Below, one piece after another: positions 27,610 through 38,576 of a DNA stretch of 64,000 bases (position 1 is the stretch's first letter; every line of letters begins with the position of its first letter). Location: contig JAQGEQ010000046.1 of NCBI GenBank assembly GCA_034620365.1, positions 124,001 through 188,000 on the forward strand, in the 5' to 3' direction. This stretch comes from Pegea sp. RAD2-039. Its lineage: Eukaryota; Chordata; Thaliacea; Salpida; Salpidae. The notes beneath the pieces were generated by a model that was not told the DNA's origin, searched no databases, and saw nothing but the letters and a program-made list of their open reading frames with translations. The position numbers and the translations under genes are program-made.

Positions 27610-28950
27610 TTTTTAAATTTTAAAAGATGCGATAAATTTTGATGTAGTGATGGAATCGGGAAGGTAAGTCCAAGCCTTAGTTACCGTATTAAGAAAGCTG
27701 TGACTCCACTCGGTGTTATTAAACTTGTTGAACGGTTTAATTTTGAATAAAGAGCTTTTGAGGGGGTATGGGAAGAACTTCTGAAGATGTATGGGATCTT
27801 TAAAGTGCTTTATGAAGTTAAGATGACAAAAATCATTTCTAATTTCAAACACTAGTACAAGTTCAGACAACAAGTATTACAAGGATTTAATATTTAGCTT
27901 ATAGAGGCGGTCTTCGTATGAAGAAAAAGATTTGCCACATCTAAAGAAAGCTTTCCTGGTGAATGACTTTTGACGGAGTCATGTCTTGTAATGTTTTTAA
28001 GGACTCCATACGGAAGAGTTAAACTCTAATTTAAAACAAATGTATTCGATAAAACGTCCCAGATTTTTTTTTGAGATTTGAGAATTGTATAGGAAGTTAA
28101 TGAACCAATTCTGAACAAATAGTTTGTTTGGTGAGTCCATTTTAAGTCTTTAGAGATGAATATTTCCAGGTCTTTAATGACCTGACATCGTACAATTTTA
28201 TTGCCCTCAAAATAGAAGTCAGTTGATGATGAGTTAGATCTGAAAGTCTTACTTATTGACTGTTGAAAATATTTGTTGGTGGCGAGCTTTAGTTGTTTCG
28301 ATTGAATTCATAGATTAGTGGATTCCAAAGAAGATTGAAGAGCAAGTGGTTTAATACTAAAGAGGTTAAAATTGTCGGCAAAAAGCATTAAAAATCTAAA
28401 AGCATCTAGTGATGTAGAACCGTATGTAATGTCATTTAATAAATGTTAAAAAGAAGAGGGCCAATAATGCTACCTTGGGGGAATACCTTTAAAAATCTCA
28501 AGAAAACTTGAAGAAGTCGTATTATTTATAACTTGTTGTCTATTTTTAAGGAATTGCTCAATCCAAGAGATAAAAAGGGGGTTAATTGTGTGAGAGTTTT
28601 TACTTATGTAGGATGTGAAACTGAGTTAAAGGTTTTGTGAATGATATTGGTTGTTCAATTATTTGCTGAGGAATATAGCCACTGGTGGAGACAAGAAAAT
28701 AGCTGGTCACTGGAAGATATTTGAGGAAAAAATCCAATTTGATAATCAGAGAGCAAATCGTTGTTGAGAAGAAAAGTCAGAATTTTCTGTGAACTGATCA
28801 ATTCGAAGCTACTAGTGAGAGAAATTGGTGGTTTTGATGACCCCTTTTCTATAAACCAGAATAATGATGGAACTCTTCTATTACAAAGGTACGTAACTAG
28901 ATGATAATGAGGAATTAAAGGCATGTAATACAGGTTTATGAATAGATTGA
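27610..28950 (-). mobile_element. Decayed non-LTR retrotransposon (reverse transcriptase remnant)
   Basis: Minus-strand frames, broken by stops and frameshifts, show reverse-transcriptase landmarks in the right order. KPPISLTSSFE is coded at about 28820-28800, then QIGFFPQISSSDQLFSCL, then GIP and, after a one-base shift, QGSIIGPLLFN at about 28484-28449. FADN follows near 28370, where an active enzyme has the catalytic FADD. The 3' part ends in an 86-codon frame at 27873-27613 reading WTYLPDSITTSKFIASFK. The sequence is unlike the CR1-like family at 35-41 kb, so this is a separate, older lineage. It is not functional. Confidence 0.75.
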
Positions 28951-29908
28951 TCTCTTCATAAAGTATGAAGGAATCTGTTTAGGTGTATGAGTTAAGTTAT
29001 ATTTGATGTTGTGTACGGAGGTGAAAATTCAGTGATAACAAATTCTTTGCTTTAAGAATAATATGTTGTAATTTGTGAAAACTTTGGTTGAAAAGTTCAG
29101 ATTTTTTTAAGATCACTAAGATGCAAATTTGTATTTCTATCAATAAGTAAGAGATGTTGATAATTTGGAGTTTAATTTCGATTTAACAAATTTATATAAC
29201 TTATGTGATGAGCTGCTGTCATAAACCTTCCTTCGTGCCACTTATTAATTTCAATTTCATAATTCTTTTGACTTAAGCTTGTAGTTTGCATGAATTCTTT
29301 AGATCTTTGTATTAAAAATGTCTTGCATCTAATAAACTTTTAATGTGTGATGGAAACTTAATAAGCATTTGAATAGAATGGTTTAAAATGGTCATAAAAA
29401 GACTGTAGCTCTTCATTAGTCTTGCATTTTCAGTTAGAGGAAGATAATTAGGTGTCAAATTACCTCTATAGAAAAGTAGATTATTTATAAAACAATCTGG
29501 TTTTAACAGAAAATGTGTTTGTGTGTTGAAATCATTCTTTACTACTTTTTAATTTCTTACTTCGTTAGGTCATTTAACAAGTTTTTCATAAAGATTTTTA
29601 TAGTAGATGCAACAAGTTTTAAAGTTTGTTGAAAATGCAAACAGATTTGATAGGTAATGTTTGAACTAATATTTGTATAAATCTAAACAGATATTAGAAA
29701 AAAATTTGACTTGAAATTAAAAATAATTGCAAACTAGAAGAGATCAAATTGAAATTGAAAAAAATGCTTCTTAGAGATGGGAAGTAGAAATTAAGACATT
29801 TATCTACATGAAGCTAAAAATTAATAAAAATAAATCAATAGATGATAAAGATTGATGTCAAAGATTGATGTCAAAGTGAAAAATGATTTGTTTGACGCAG
29901 AATTCAAA

Positions 29909-32900
29909 TCAATCATCAAACTGTTGAAGCATCAACAGCTCTTTCTGTAAAGAAGGATCAAAGACTACTACACTTGATGTAGGAGCAAGATAAGATTCAT
30001 TGTTATCTTCTAATAATTTCTACAAGAAATGTGAAGTTGTCAATTAGATTGAAGACATCAATTTGTACCTTGTTGAAGACCCCCTTCGAGAAGTAATCAG
30101 CAACATGAGAGAATCCGTTTTGAGACTTTTTCAAGCCTGACATAAACTGACGATGCATTTCAGCAGAGTTGGATAAGAGCTGTTGAAAGAACTTGATGTC
30201 GAAAACAATCTAATCTTTTTCATCTCAAAACTTTTCACTTTTGGAGTCAATAATTAAAAAATTTTTATTGACATTTTTTAGCTAGATAGAAAAATGAAAA
30301 ACTTACTCTCTCTTGAGCTCTTAACTCTTCTAAGATCTTACGGTTCTTGCCACTACAGACGGGACACTCATTTTCATTTTCAGCATAACTTTCAAAACAG
30401 CTGAAAATGACAAATCGATGAAGAAATGAAGAAAGATGTGACTTCTTACTGTTGATGATAAGAGTGTTGACAAAGAAAATGGATTGAAGGAAGTTCCAGG
30501 TCGTGATTACACAAACTACATTTAGTTTCTTGAAAAATTGTCGCGCTGTTGACCAGAAGTGATAATTAAGGCGACCTCACATTTTTAAAGTCACCTGGTT
30601 TGTAGCTCTTCAATTCTTATTTGCATCTTTTGTGTCTCTTCTCTACACTGTGAAATCGATCTTTCATATTTTCTAATCTCATCTGTTCCTTGATGAATTC
30701 GTCGAAGTAAATAGTCCTTGACCAGTCCTAAGGTGGCAGATGGGCTATCTGCTAGCAACTGGATGACCAGCAGAGGTGGCAAAATGTTGTTTCGGTCAAC
30801 ATGTATTTAAATGTTAAAGAAATAAGATTTTAAGAGAGAAACAGATAAAAGGATATAGTTCAAAACTTCTTCTATATACTCTTTACAATCGTGCTTCTTT
30901 TCTTGAGCTAAATATGATAAGGCATGTTGCCATAACGACGTGTCCTTATCTCCATGACGACGACAAGTATCAACAACTCGATTAAATGATTGTTGTTCCA
31001 TATGATGACGTAGAATTTGTTGATACCTACAAATAACTTGATCACTTGCTACTTATATGATGTAGTTAGACAATCTCACAACTCAGCTGACTCATACAGA
31101 TACAATATCCCTTCTTCAAACTTGTTCATCTGACATAAGATGAGAGCTTGGTCTGTATCAAGTTTTTGGATTGACATATCTTTTAGAAGATTTAAACTTT
31201 TATTTTTCAGAGTATTAGTCTCCTGCAAGAAGATATTTGATCGATGCATTAGGATATCAATTTTGAAAGCTTTTATAAAGTGAGTTACAAAATACCTCTG
31301 TAGTATCTTCTTTCATAATATTTTTCTTGATTTTTTCCAGGTACAACTCTAGTAAAGTGTTACAAACAATAAGAGATGTTTTTCCCTGAGCCTGGGAGTA
31401 GAGATGGATAAATAAAGCTACAAAGTGCAACACATTACTTTGATAAGATGTTCAAGAAACGTTACAAGCATATCAGGGCTGTTAACGAATATATGAATAA
31501 AGTCTTCGCCATTTGTTAAAGATTTATTTGATACTTCGAAAGGATTTTCTACTTCTGATTCGTTTATTTCAGCTGTTTATAAAACCAAAAAATTAATTTT
31601 TTTTTTTTTAAGTTGAAATAAATAATTAAAACTTGTTAACAATCAGTTACTGAACAAACGAAAGACCTGTACACAAATCTTTTAGTAACTCCGTGGTTTC
31701 TTTAGGAACATTGCTCATTAATACTTTTCCATATTGTTTTAAAGTGTTCTCTGTCTATCAAACCAAATAAAAGTTAAATAAATGATTGAATGAACGACAT
31801 GAACTCAAAAGTGAACATGCTAATAGTTTAATTTATGGTTTTACTTTTATAAAACAGTCAAACTCAAATCAAGTAAGTGACATTTGAAATTATTTCTTAC
31901 TTCTTCAATTGAAAGTTTTTTGATATAAGCAAGAGCCTTGCTATACTCTTGTGTGTCTTCCAACTCAATTTTCAAATACCATTTGTGTTTGTTGTGTTTT
32001 TCAGCTAGTTGAAGGGCATGTCTGTAGTAACCAGCTTGCCTACAAACTCGAATAGCTGTCTCAACATCAAAATGTAAAGCAGTTTTTGGCTTCTGCTAGA
32101 AAAATTATGATTAAAACTTCAACAACATCACCAACGACTAACCATAATAAAGTTGTTAAGATTTTCTTCATCTTTTAGTTTAGTGAAACAGTTTAATAGC
32201 AAAGTGGTGTGATCTTCATTTGCAAGACCCTTTTCGTGCATCACTTGAAGATATGATGTCAAATTATGAATTTGTTGGGCGTCAAGAAACTATTTGATAA
32301 AAAAACAAAAATGAAAAACCATCAACAAAGTATTCAAATTATTACTTTGCGTATAATATAACTTGGTTCCAAATAGCCAATAGTCGTGATATATTGTTGA
32401 ATAGACCCGTCAAAATCACCTTTAAGATACAGATGATCACCATACTGTTTGAAAATCTCCGTCATTCCTTCTTTTCCTAATTCCTGGCTTTTTGCAAGAT
32501 TAATTGCTAAGGAGTAAAGATTTTTTTTGAATAACAGCTGCAAACAACAAATATATAAAATGTAAAGATTTCCTCAGAAACTAAACTATAAAAAGATCTA
32601 ACCTCTAATTTTTGGTGGATGTCAATTTCTTGCAAACAAATTAGATTATTTTTGGCTGAAACGATATAAAAAGACCCCCACTCAAACAAAATCTCTTTTA
32701 CATTTGGAAGTGGTGCAGAGTAAGCTAAAAAAATTATAATAATCAAAATACATTTTAAAATAAAGCTCAAGTACAAAATGATTTTGTGAAATTGAACTTT
32801 TATATTTTTCTTGTAAATAAAACAACTTTTACCTATAAGTTTCTGCTTCATGTCATATATAGTAACAACATTTTTTTCTATCACATCAGTAGTGCTAGAA

Positions 32901-34728
32901 ATAGAAACAATTTTATCAAATTCTTATCAGATATTTGAGTATATAGAAGACTATACGAAAAATTATCAACCTAAAAACTTAATGACTAATTTTTTGAAAC
33001 AAGAAAGTAAATACCTTGTTGACGGTATTGATAACTTGGCGCGATCTTTATATGTCACAACTAAATAACCATTAAACCAACTTGCCATTACCTTTTCCCC
33101 TTTCAAAGAAAGAATATTTAAATCAATGAAAATATTCAAATTTATTATTTAATCTACATTTGAGTAAAAAGAAACAAATTAAGTATGAATAAACCTTAAA
33201 TATGTAAATACATAAATAAGATTTTAGAAAGGATATACCTTCAAAACCATAGCAAGCCCCTCTTGCATTAGGTTCGTACAAGTAACATACATCAGTAGAA
33301 GTAACAATGAACTGAGAGTTTAACAAAGCATCAGACATCATACTACACTTATAACTACAACCACGTTCATCTAGAAGTTTCTACAAAAGCAAAAAACTCT
33401 TTAAAGATTTGGTTTGTTTCAGTTTTGTGAGCTAGTACAAATGAAAGTTTTCAGGTAACTGATAAAGCATGAGTAACAAACTAGGCAACCTTTTTTGGTA
33501 ATTTATCTTGAAGATTAAATGACATAACTTCATCTTCAGTGGATAGAAAAATATAATTTTGTTTATTAGAACCACAAAAGCTCACACCAGTCACTGGTGT
33601 AGAAGTTTCAGTTGGTAAATGAAACGTTTTGTTAGTACGCCTAAGATCAAATGATATTTCAATTAATTTTCAATCTATATGAAGTAGGACATTACCGATC
33701 CTTAGCTATATCTCCTTTGTACAGAGTACATGAACCTTGTTCAAACCCAACTGCCATCAAGGTTAAGTTTTCATGAACTATGAAAGCTGTTACCTGTTTG
33801 AAGATTTTAAAATGAACTTAAGAAGCATTTCCTTGTTGATAAAAAGATATTTACCCTGCTGGGAATATTATCTACTGGAATTGTTGGCTGAACACGAGAA
33901 CAAAATGGAACCCCAAACTTGTCTTTCTTATCTAAATTCCAAACTTTGATAACAGGATTCAAACCTTTTTCATCAATCTTATGAAATAGAAACATAGTTT
34001 TATCTTTTACAATTTAAATATTTTGAATAAATAAAATTAAACTATTGTTTTAATTAAAGATTTATAAAAGGTTCATGAAAATAAAATGATTATTGAATAA
34101 GATTATTGTGAAACTTGTCAAATTTCAACTTACACCAACAGCAGCCAGTAAATTATGGTTCTTTAGCTGATATATATGACAGACATGTAGTTTAAAAGCT
34201 TTGAAAGAAGAAACTTGAAAATTATGGTCTACTTCATGAATAAATCCTTCATAATGTAAACAATAATAGCAGAATTTCAGCAGTTAAAGAAAACTGAATC
34301 TGTTTTAATACTTATAAAATCAATTAATAAAAATTTTATTAAGTTAATTATAAAGGATATCCCCAAAAACCAAGTAGCCACGTCCACATGTTGAACATGT
34401 TATATCAATATTGTCTTTTACTACATTCCAACCACAAGTTGATTTAACTGCCAAAGGATTTTGTTTGTTGAAAAAATTGAATCTTCTCCACTATAAAAAT
34501 AAAAGTATTTATGTAAAAAAAGCTTACATTTAAGAAATATAAACTTTTATAGATGCTACAGCTAATCTTTTTAAGAACAAATTTAGAATAAACTATGTTC
34601 ATATATTTTTGCTTTTAATAAAAATTACTTATATCCAAAAATGATCAATTCTGATAGATTATCAACCTAACAAATTTTTATTATTATTTAAAGTTAGATT
34701 GGATTTTTATTACCTGAATTAAACTCAT
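29909..34728 (-). CDS. VPS11: VPS11, core subunit of HOPS/CORVET, 23 exons
   Basis: Vacuolar sorting protein 11, a shared subunit of the endolysosomal tethering complexes CORVET and HOPS. Exons in coding order: 34728-34714, 34490-34361, 34255-34134, 33977-33855, 33793-33696, 33640-33490, 33380-33239, 33099-33015, 32894-32833, 32724-32603, 32537-32346, 32289-32143, 32095-31901, 31754-31667, 31572-31439, 31391-31296, 31222-31080, 31026-30857, 30802-30595, 30545-30450, 30400-30307, 30209-30069, 30019-29909. All phases agree: 954 residues (human 941). Seen: start MSLIQWRRFNFF, beta-propeller part (GLNPVIKVWNL, YLYEPNARG), clathrin-repeat helical part (FKKNLYSLAINLAKSQ, QYGDHLY, LEPSYIIRKFLDAQ, WYLKIELED), MPPLL-like ILPPLLV, and a C-terminal RING-H2 from about 817 (CSLC, CQHSYHQHC, CPVC). 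The next exon matches the VADYFSKGVFNK tail of the family. Introns 2 and 18 are AT-AC. Confidence 0.96.
30803..30856 (-). other. U12-like AT-AC intron 18 of VPS11, only 54 nt
   Basis: Begins ATATCCTTT and ends AATAC, with branch-like TTCTTTAAC 10 nt before the acceptor, the classic U12 spacing. Splicing joins phase 1 and gives VLNYVDRNNILPPLLV, the same length as human VLKHIENKNLMPPLLV. It is very short for a minor-spliceosome intron. Confidence 0.88.
34256..34360 (-). other. U12-like AT-AC intron 2 of VPS11
   Basis: 105 nt. It begins ATATCCTTT, the exact U12-type AT donor consensus, and ends TTTAC. TTCTTTAAC, one base from the U12 branch consensus TTCCTTAAC, lies 27 nt before the end, farther than usual. 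Using it restores VFGDYEG, which matches human VFGDMEG. No GT donor fits the frame. Confidence 0.85.
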
Positions 34729-35245
34729 TGATTGTACTCAAAACCTCCTTAATTAAATAAACCAAAAACCTGTTAAAATTGAATTAAGTTAAAATTATGT
34801 TTCTAATATATTAAATAAATAGGTTGTCTTAAAACTCAACATTTAATGCAGCAAAGTCATACAGTAAACTTTATAAAGTCTAATTATTAAAGCTAAAACC
34901 CTTAACGTAAAAGCATATTATATCGTAAATAAAAATTTATTATAATTCTTGAATTTGATAAGTTCTAAAAAGTCAAAACATTAATTTCATTTGCTACTTT
35001 CTATTCGAATAAACAACTGTGTTTATTATACTAGACCTAAAGTGGTTTTATTCATAATTTCGCTATCTATTTATATTTATTTATTTATTTATTTATTTAT
35101 TACAATAAATGTGAAGGAGGGTGCCTAAAAAGAGCACCTCTCGCTAACACACATTCTCACAAATTAGATCTATTTGACGTGTAAACGAAAAAGCATATGA
35201 CAATGAAGAATTGCACAGAATCATAGTATTGTAAAAGAGAAAAAT

Positions 35246-38200
35246 TCACAGTTTAGAAATGGCAATGTTGGCGATATTATAACAATTCAGCTTTTTCTTG
35301 AACAGCATAAGTGATTTTGACATGACAATCTCTGATGGCAGATTGTTCCATGTACTGATTGTGCGATATGAGAAAAAACTTAATCTGGTTAACGTAGCTG
35401 GTGGAGTGGGCTTATTAAGATGTAATTTATGTCTTCTAAGTTGATATAACTTGAGGGAGGGACTAATGGAGAAAAAGTCATCAAACTGAAGATCAATTAG
35501 GTTGTGAATAATTTTAAAAATCAGAATAAGGTCGTATTTGATTCTTCGGATTTCCAAAGTATCTAGATTGAAGAAGCTGAGGCGATGGTTATAACTCTCG
35601 TATTTGATATTAAGTTTCCTGCAAACCAATCTCGTAAATGTTGCCTGAACAGATTCGATTTTTCTGATATCACCAACTTGATATGGCATCCATGCACTGA
35701 TATTGTATTCAAGAATAGGGCGTATGTACAGTTTGAAAAGGTTGACGAAAAACCATGGATCTTTAGAATTAAAAGTCTTTATGATGAGGTGGACAAGCTT
35801 GATAGATTTTCCAAAGATTCTGGAAACATAACTGTGCCATTTGAAGTCAGATGTCAGAGTAATGCCGAGGTCTATGACTGAGGATACTCGTTCAAGAATG
35901 GATCCATTGATGTAGTATTGGTTGCTGAAGTTGGCCGCTGGCTTACGGGAGAATGTTATAACTTCAGACTTTGTTGGCTGGATTTTAAGTTGCCAATTCG
36001 CAGACCAGTTTTCTACAATGTTTAGTGCAGTTTGGAGTTTTGAGTGAGAACCAGATAATAGCTTGATGTCATCTGCATACACAAACACACTGACATTGTC
36101 TACTGTTATTAGTCTTCTGATGAGGTCTTCAATGAAAATCAAAAAGAGAAGTGGACCCAGAACGGAACCCTGAGGAACGCCGCTGGTGACTTTACTAGGA
36201 GTAGATAAAGATCTTTCTACACGGGTTCGTTGGGTTCTACCTGATAAGAAATCTTCAATCCATTTTAAGATAGAGTTGCTGATTTTTATGTTTTTCAATA
36301 CAGTAATGAGCTTGTTGTGTGGAACAGAATCAAACGCTTTAGCAAAATCAAGGTATATGATGTCACATGGAGTATTACTTTCGTAATGAGCTGTAAGCTC
36401 ATTGAAAAAAGTGAGATGTTGAGTCAATGAAGATCTTTGCTTAACAAAGCCATGCTGGGCATCAGATATTAGATGATGCTCCGTCAAATGGCTAGTTATA
36501 TGGTTGTGAATGATGTGTTCTTGAGTTCTGCAGATAACCGAAGTCAGCGAAACTGGTCTGTAGTTAAGTGCAGTGTTTCTAGGACCCTTCTTATAAATTG
36601 GAGTAATAATAGCATTCTTCCAAATTTGTGGAAGTCTTCCCCGCTTAAGAGTCATGTTAAAGAGTAGCGATAAGGGTAGCGCTAAAGAAGAAGTACTTTT
36701 TCTTAAAAACAAAGCTGGGATTTGATCTGGGGTGTTGGAAACTGTTGATTTTAGAGAAGAAATAGCCTTAGATACTATATCAACTGTTATGTCTAGATCT
36801 ACCATCTCAGAGATATTTGAAAGGATATTGGAGTAGGAAATAGTAGGAGTATTGCCATCATCGGTTATAAAAACCTTTTCAAATTGTTTGTTTAGCAATT
36901 CAGCTTTATTCTTTGGTTCCATCACCAGCTGATTGGCGTTATCAAGCAAGGGAGGTAGATGAGATCTCGCCTTAAGCTTGTGATTAATGAAGCCAAAAAA
37001 CGTTTTCTTGCTAGGTGAAGATAAGATTGCACTTTCTTTTCCTAAATAGAGGCTATAAACTGATTTCTTGTAGACTAGACAAAGATCTTTGTATAGAGGT
37101 TTGATGGAAGGATCTGCTTTAGTTTGTTTGTATAAGAGGTTTTTCAAATGCTGTAAATTCCTTAAATATCTTGGCAAGTGTGGTTTTTTGTTGACTCTAT
37201 ATAAAGGTATGAACTTTTTAATTGACTCATTAACAATGTTAGTAAACCTTGAGTAGATATCATTGATGTCTTCGGTAGAGTTGAAAACAGAAATCCAGTC
37301 AACACCTGATAAAAACTTGTTTATACTGTTATAATTTCCACGATAAAAGTTCCGTATGCTTGGAGTTTTAACGTTCGTAGAAAAAGTTTGTTGGAGCTTG
37401 AATTCAATCATGTTGTGATCGCATGTCAGAGCAAAAGGTTCATTTTGATCAACGTAGATAACGTTATCAGGTTTTGATGTGATGAGAAGATCCAAAGTAT
37501 TACCACTAACTTGGGTTGGAAAAGTAACCATCTGAGATAGATTATTGGCATCAAGGAAGTTTACAAAGACATGACTCAGATTGGCTAAATTAGTTTTGTC
37601 TCCATTCAAATTAAACATTTTTCCATTGAATGCTAAATTTGGGTTATTCCAATCAATTCTACTAAAATTAAAATCCCCGAGAATATACATCTCAGGACAA
37701 ACAAGGCTTTTCAGAACCTTCAATAAGGCCTTAATAGTAACCTCATCGTTAACTTTAGACGGTGGTAGGTAGGTACATATAAAGCGGGAAAACTTAGACT
37801 TTGAGTAATGAAAATTGAAAGCAATAATCTCAAATCCTGGGCAATCAATGGTATTTATCTTAATTCTTGAAATCATGGGTGCCAGTGATGTTTTATAGAT
37901 TACACAAACACCGCCGCCTCTATCAAACAGTCTATCACAGCGCAAAGCACGAAAAAGATCACTGTCATCCAGAAAGGAGTCAGGATAAAAGGGTTTCAAC
38001 CAAGTTTCGGTAATGAAAACAAATGTAAAATCTTGAGAAAGCAAAAGAGCTTTCAATTCGAAAATTTTGTTGACAATTGACCGTGCGTTGAAAAACATAC
38101 CTAATATAAAAGAAAAATTGTCTTTTTGACACTTGTAAGATTTGGTGGTAGTCTTCTGTGTACTGTTATCTTGGGCTGGAAGCATAGTATTAATAATTTT

Positions 38201-38293
38201 GTGCGAAGAGAGGTTGAATAAGGGTGATGTGGGTCCAGTGGTTATTTTGCACTTCCGTTTTTTGAAAAGACCTTCACAATCTGTAAAGCCCAT
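35246..38293 (-). CDS. LINE ORF2: endonuclease-reverse transcriptase, 1015 residues
   Basis: Copies its RNA at nicked target DNA. The N-terminal APE-type endonuclease shows NARSIVNK, FITETWL, DRGGGVCVIYK, ILGDFNFSRIDW and the final CDHNMIEF. The reverse transcriptase shows NYRPVSLTSVICR, HGFVKQRSS, YLDFAKAFDSVPH, SGVPQGSVLGPLLF and the catalytic FVYADDIKLL. The tail carries a YNISAWMPYQ-type region. No stop or frameshift interrupts it and all catalytic motifs look complete, so this copy inserted recently. Its start ATG lies inside the end of ORF1 (52-nt overlap, 38242-38293). Because the element is truncated in ORF1, it probably cannot move unaided. Confidence 0.95.
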   Translation of the reverse strand: MGFTDCEGLFKKRKCKITTGPTSPLFNLSSHKIINTMLPAQDNSTQKTTTKSYKCQKDNFSFILGMFFNARSIVNKIFELKALLLSQDFTFVFITETWLKPFYPDSFLDDSDLFRALRCDRLFDRGGGVCVIYKTSLAPMISRIKINTIDCPGFEIIAFNFHYSKSKFSRFICTYLPPSKVNDEVTIKALLKVLKSLVCPEMYILGDFNFSRIDWNNPNLAFNGKMFNLNGDKTNLANLSHVFVNFLDANNLSQMVTFPTQVSGNTLDLLITSKPDNVIYVDQNEPFALTCDHNMIEFKLQQTFSTNVKTPSIRNFYRGNYNSINKFLSGVDWISVFNSTEDINDIYSRFTNIVNESIKKFIPLYRVNKKPHLPRYLRNLQHLKNLLYKQTKADPSIKPLYKDLCLVYKKSVYSLYLGKESAILSSPSKKTFFGFINHKLKARSHLPPLLDNANQLVMEPKNKAELLNKQFEKVFITDDGNTPTISYSNILSNISEMVDLDITVDIVSKAISSLKSTVSNTPDQIPALFLRKSTSSLALPLSLLFNMTLKRGRLPQIWKNAIITPIYKKGPRNTALNYRPVSLTSVICRTQEHIIHNHITSHLTEHHLISDAQHGFVKQRSSLTQHLTFFNELTAHYESNTPCDIIYLDFAKAFDSVPHNKLITVLKNIKISNSILKWIEDFLSGRTQRTRVERSLSTPSKVTSGVPQGSVLGPLLFLIFIEDLIRRLITVDNVSVFVYADDIKLLSGSHSKLQTALNIVENWSANWQLKIQPTKSEVITFSRKPAANFSNQYYINGSILERVSSVIDLGITLTSDFKWHSYVSRIFGKSIKLVHLIIKTFNSKDPWFFVNLFKLYIRPILEYNISAWMPYQVGDIRKIESVQATFTRLVCRKLNIKYESYNHRLSFFNLDTLEIRRIKYDLILIFKIIHNLIDLQFDDFFSISPSLKLYQLRRHKLHLNKPTPPATLTRLSFFSYRTISTWNNLPSEIVMSKSLMLFKKKLNCYNIANIAISKL

Positions 38294-38543
38294 GGTGGAC
38301 CTCGAACTTTGTATTTGAAATCAGTTGGTTGCTCTTTCTGATTTCGGCTGTACGCCTCTTTTAGAAGACGCTTATTTTCTACGCGATCATCTTCACACAT
38401 ATCATGTGCTACTCTGATGCCCTGGAATTTTTCGTCCTGCTTAAGTTTATACAGCTTAGCAAGAAACTTACGTTTGTCCCATCTTTCCTGAAAGGAAACT
38501 TTTAACGGTCTTTTATGATTTGATCTTTTTGCCCCGAGTCTCT
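38242..38543 (-). pseudogene. C-terminal remnant of LINE ORF1
   Basis: Open frame reading RLGAKRSNHKRPLKVSF, then a Lys-rich segment with IRVAHDMCEDDR, and ending near YKVRGPPWALQIVK. It has no start, and an in-frame TAG precedes RLG. The RLG-x-RPLKV pattern followed by an FL-x-LK helix is typical of the nucleic-acid-binding end of CR1-type ORF1 proteins. It overlaps the ORF2 start. Confidence 0.75.
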
Positions 38544-38576
38544 ATGTATCTTTTTATTATAGTTTTATGTTTGAAA

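Larger units (their letters stand above)
35040..38545 (-). mobile_element. CR1-like LINE copy 1, 5'-truncated with intact ORF2
   Basis: Non-LTR retrotransposon. From the 5' side on the minus strand it holds the end of ORF1, a full ORF2, a 3' UTR and a TTTA/TAAA short-repeat tail at about 35076-35100. It is cut at its 5' end within ORF1, near 38545. It lies about 310 bases upstream of the VPS11 start in the same orientation. A sister copy begins only about 35 bases away. The short-repeat tail instead of poly(A) suits the CR1/L2 group. Confidence 0.9.

Noticed and set aside
33100..33238. Third possible U12-type intron in VPS11, with ATATCCTTT two bases after the exon end
   Set aside because: The frame needs the GT two bases earlier (GTATAT) with an AG acceptor. 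No AC acceptor or branch-like TTCCTTAAC fits, so it is best read as an ordinary GT-AG intron with a chance match.
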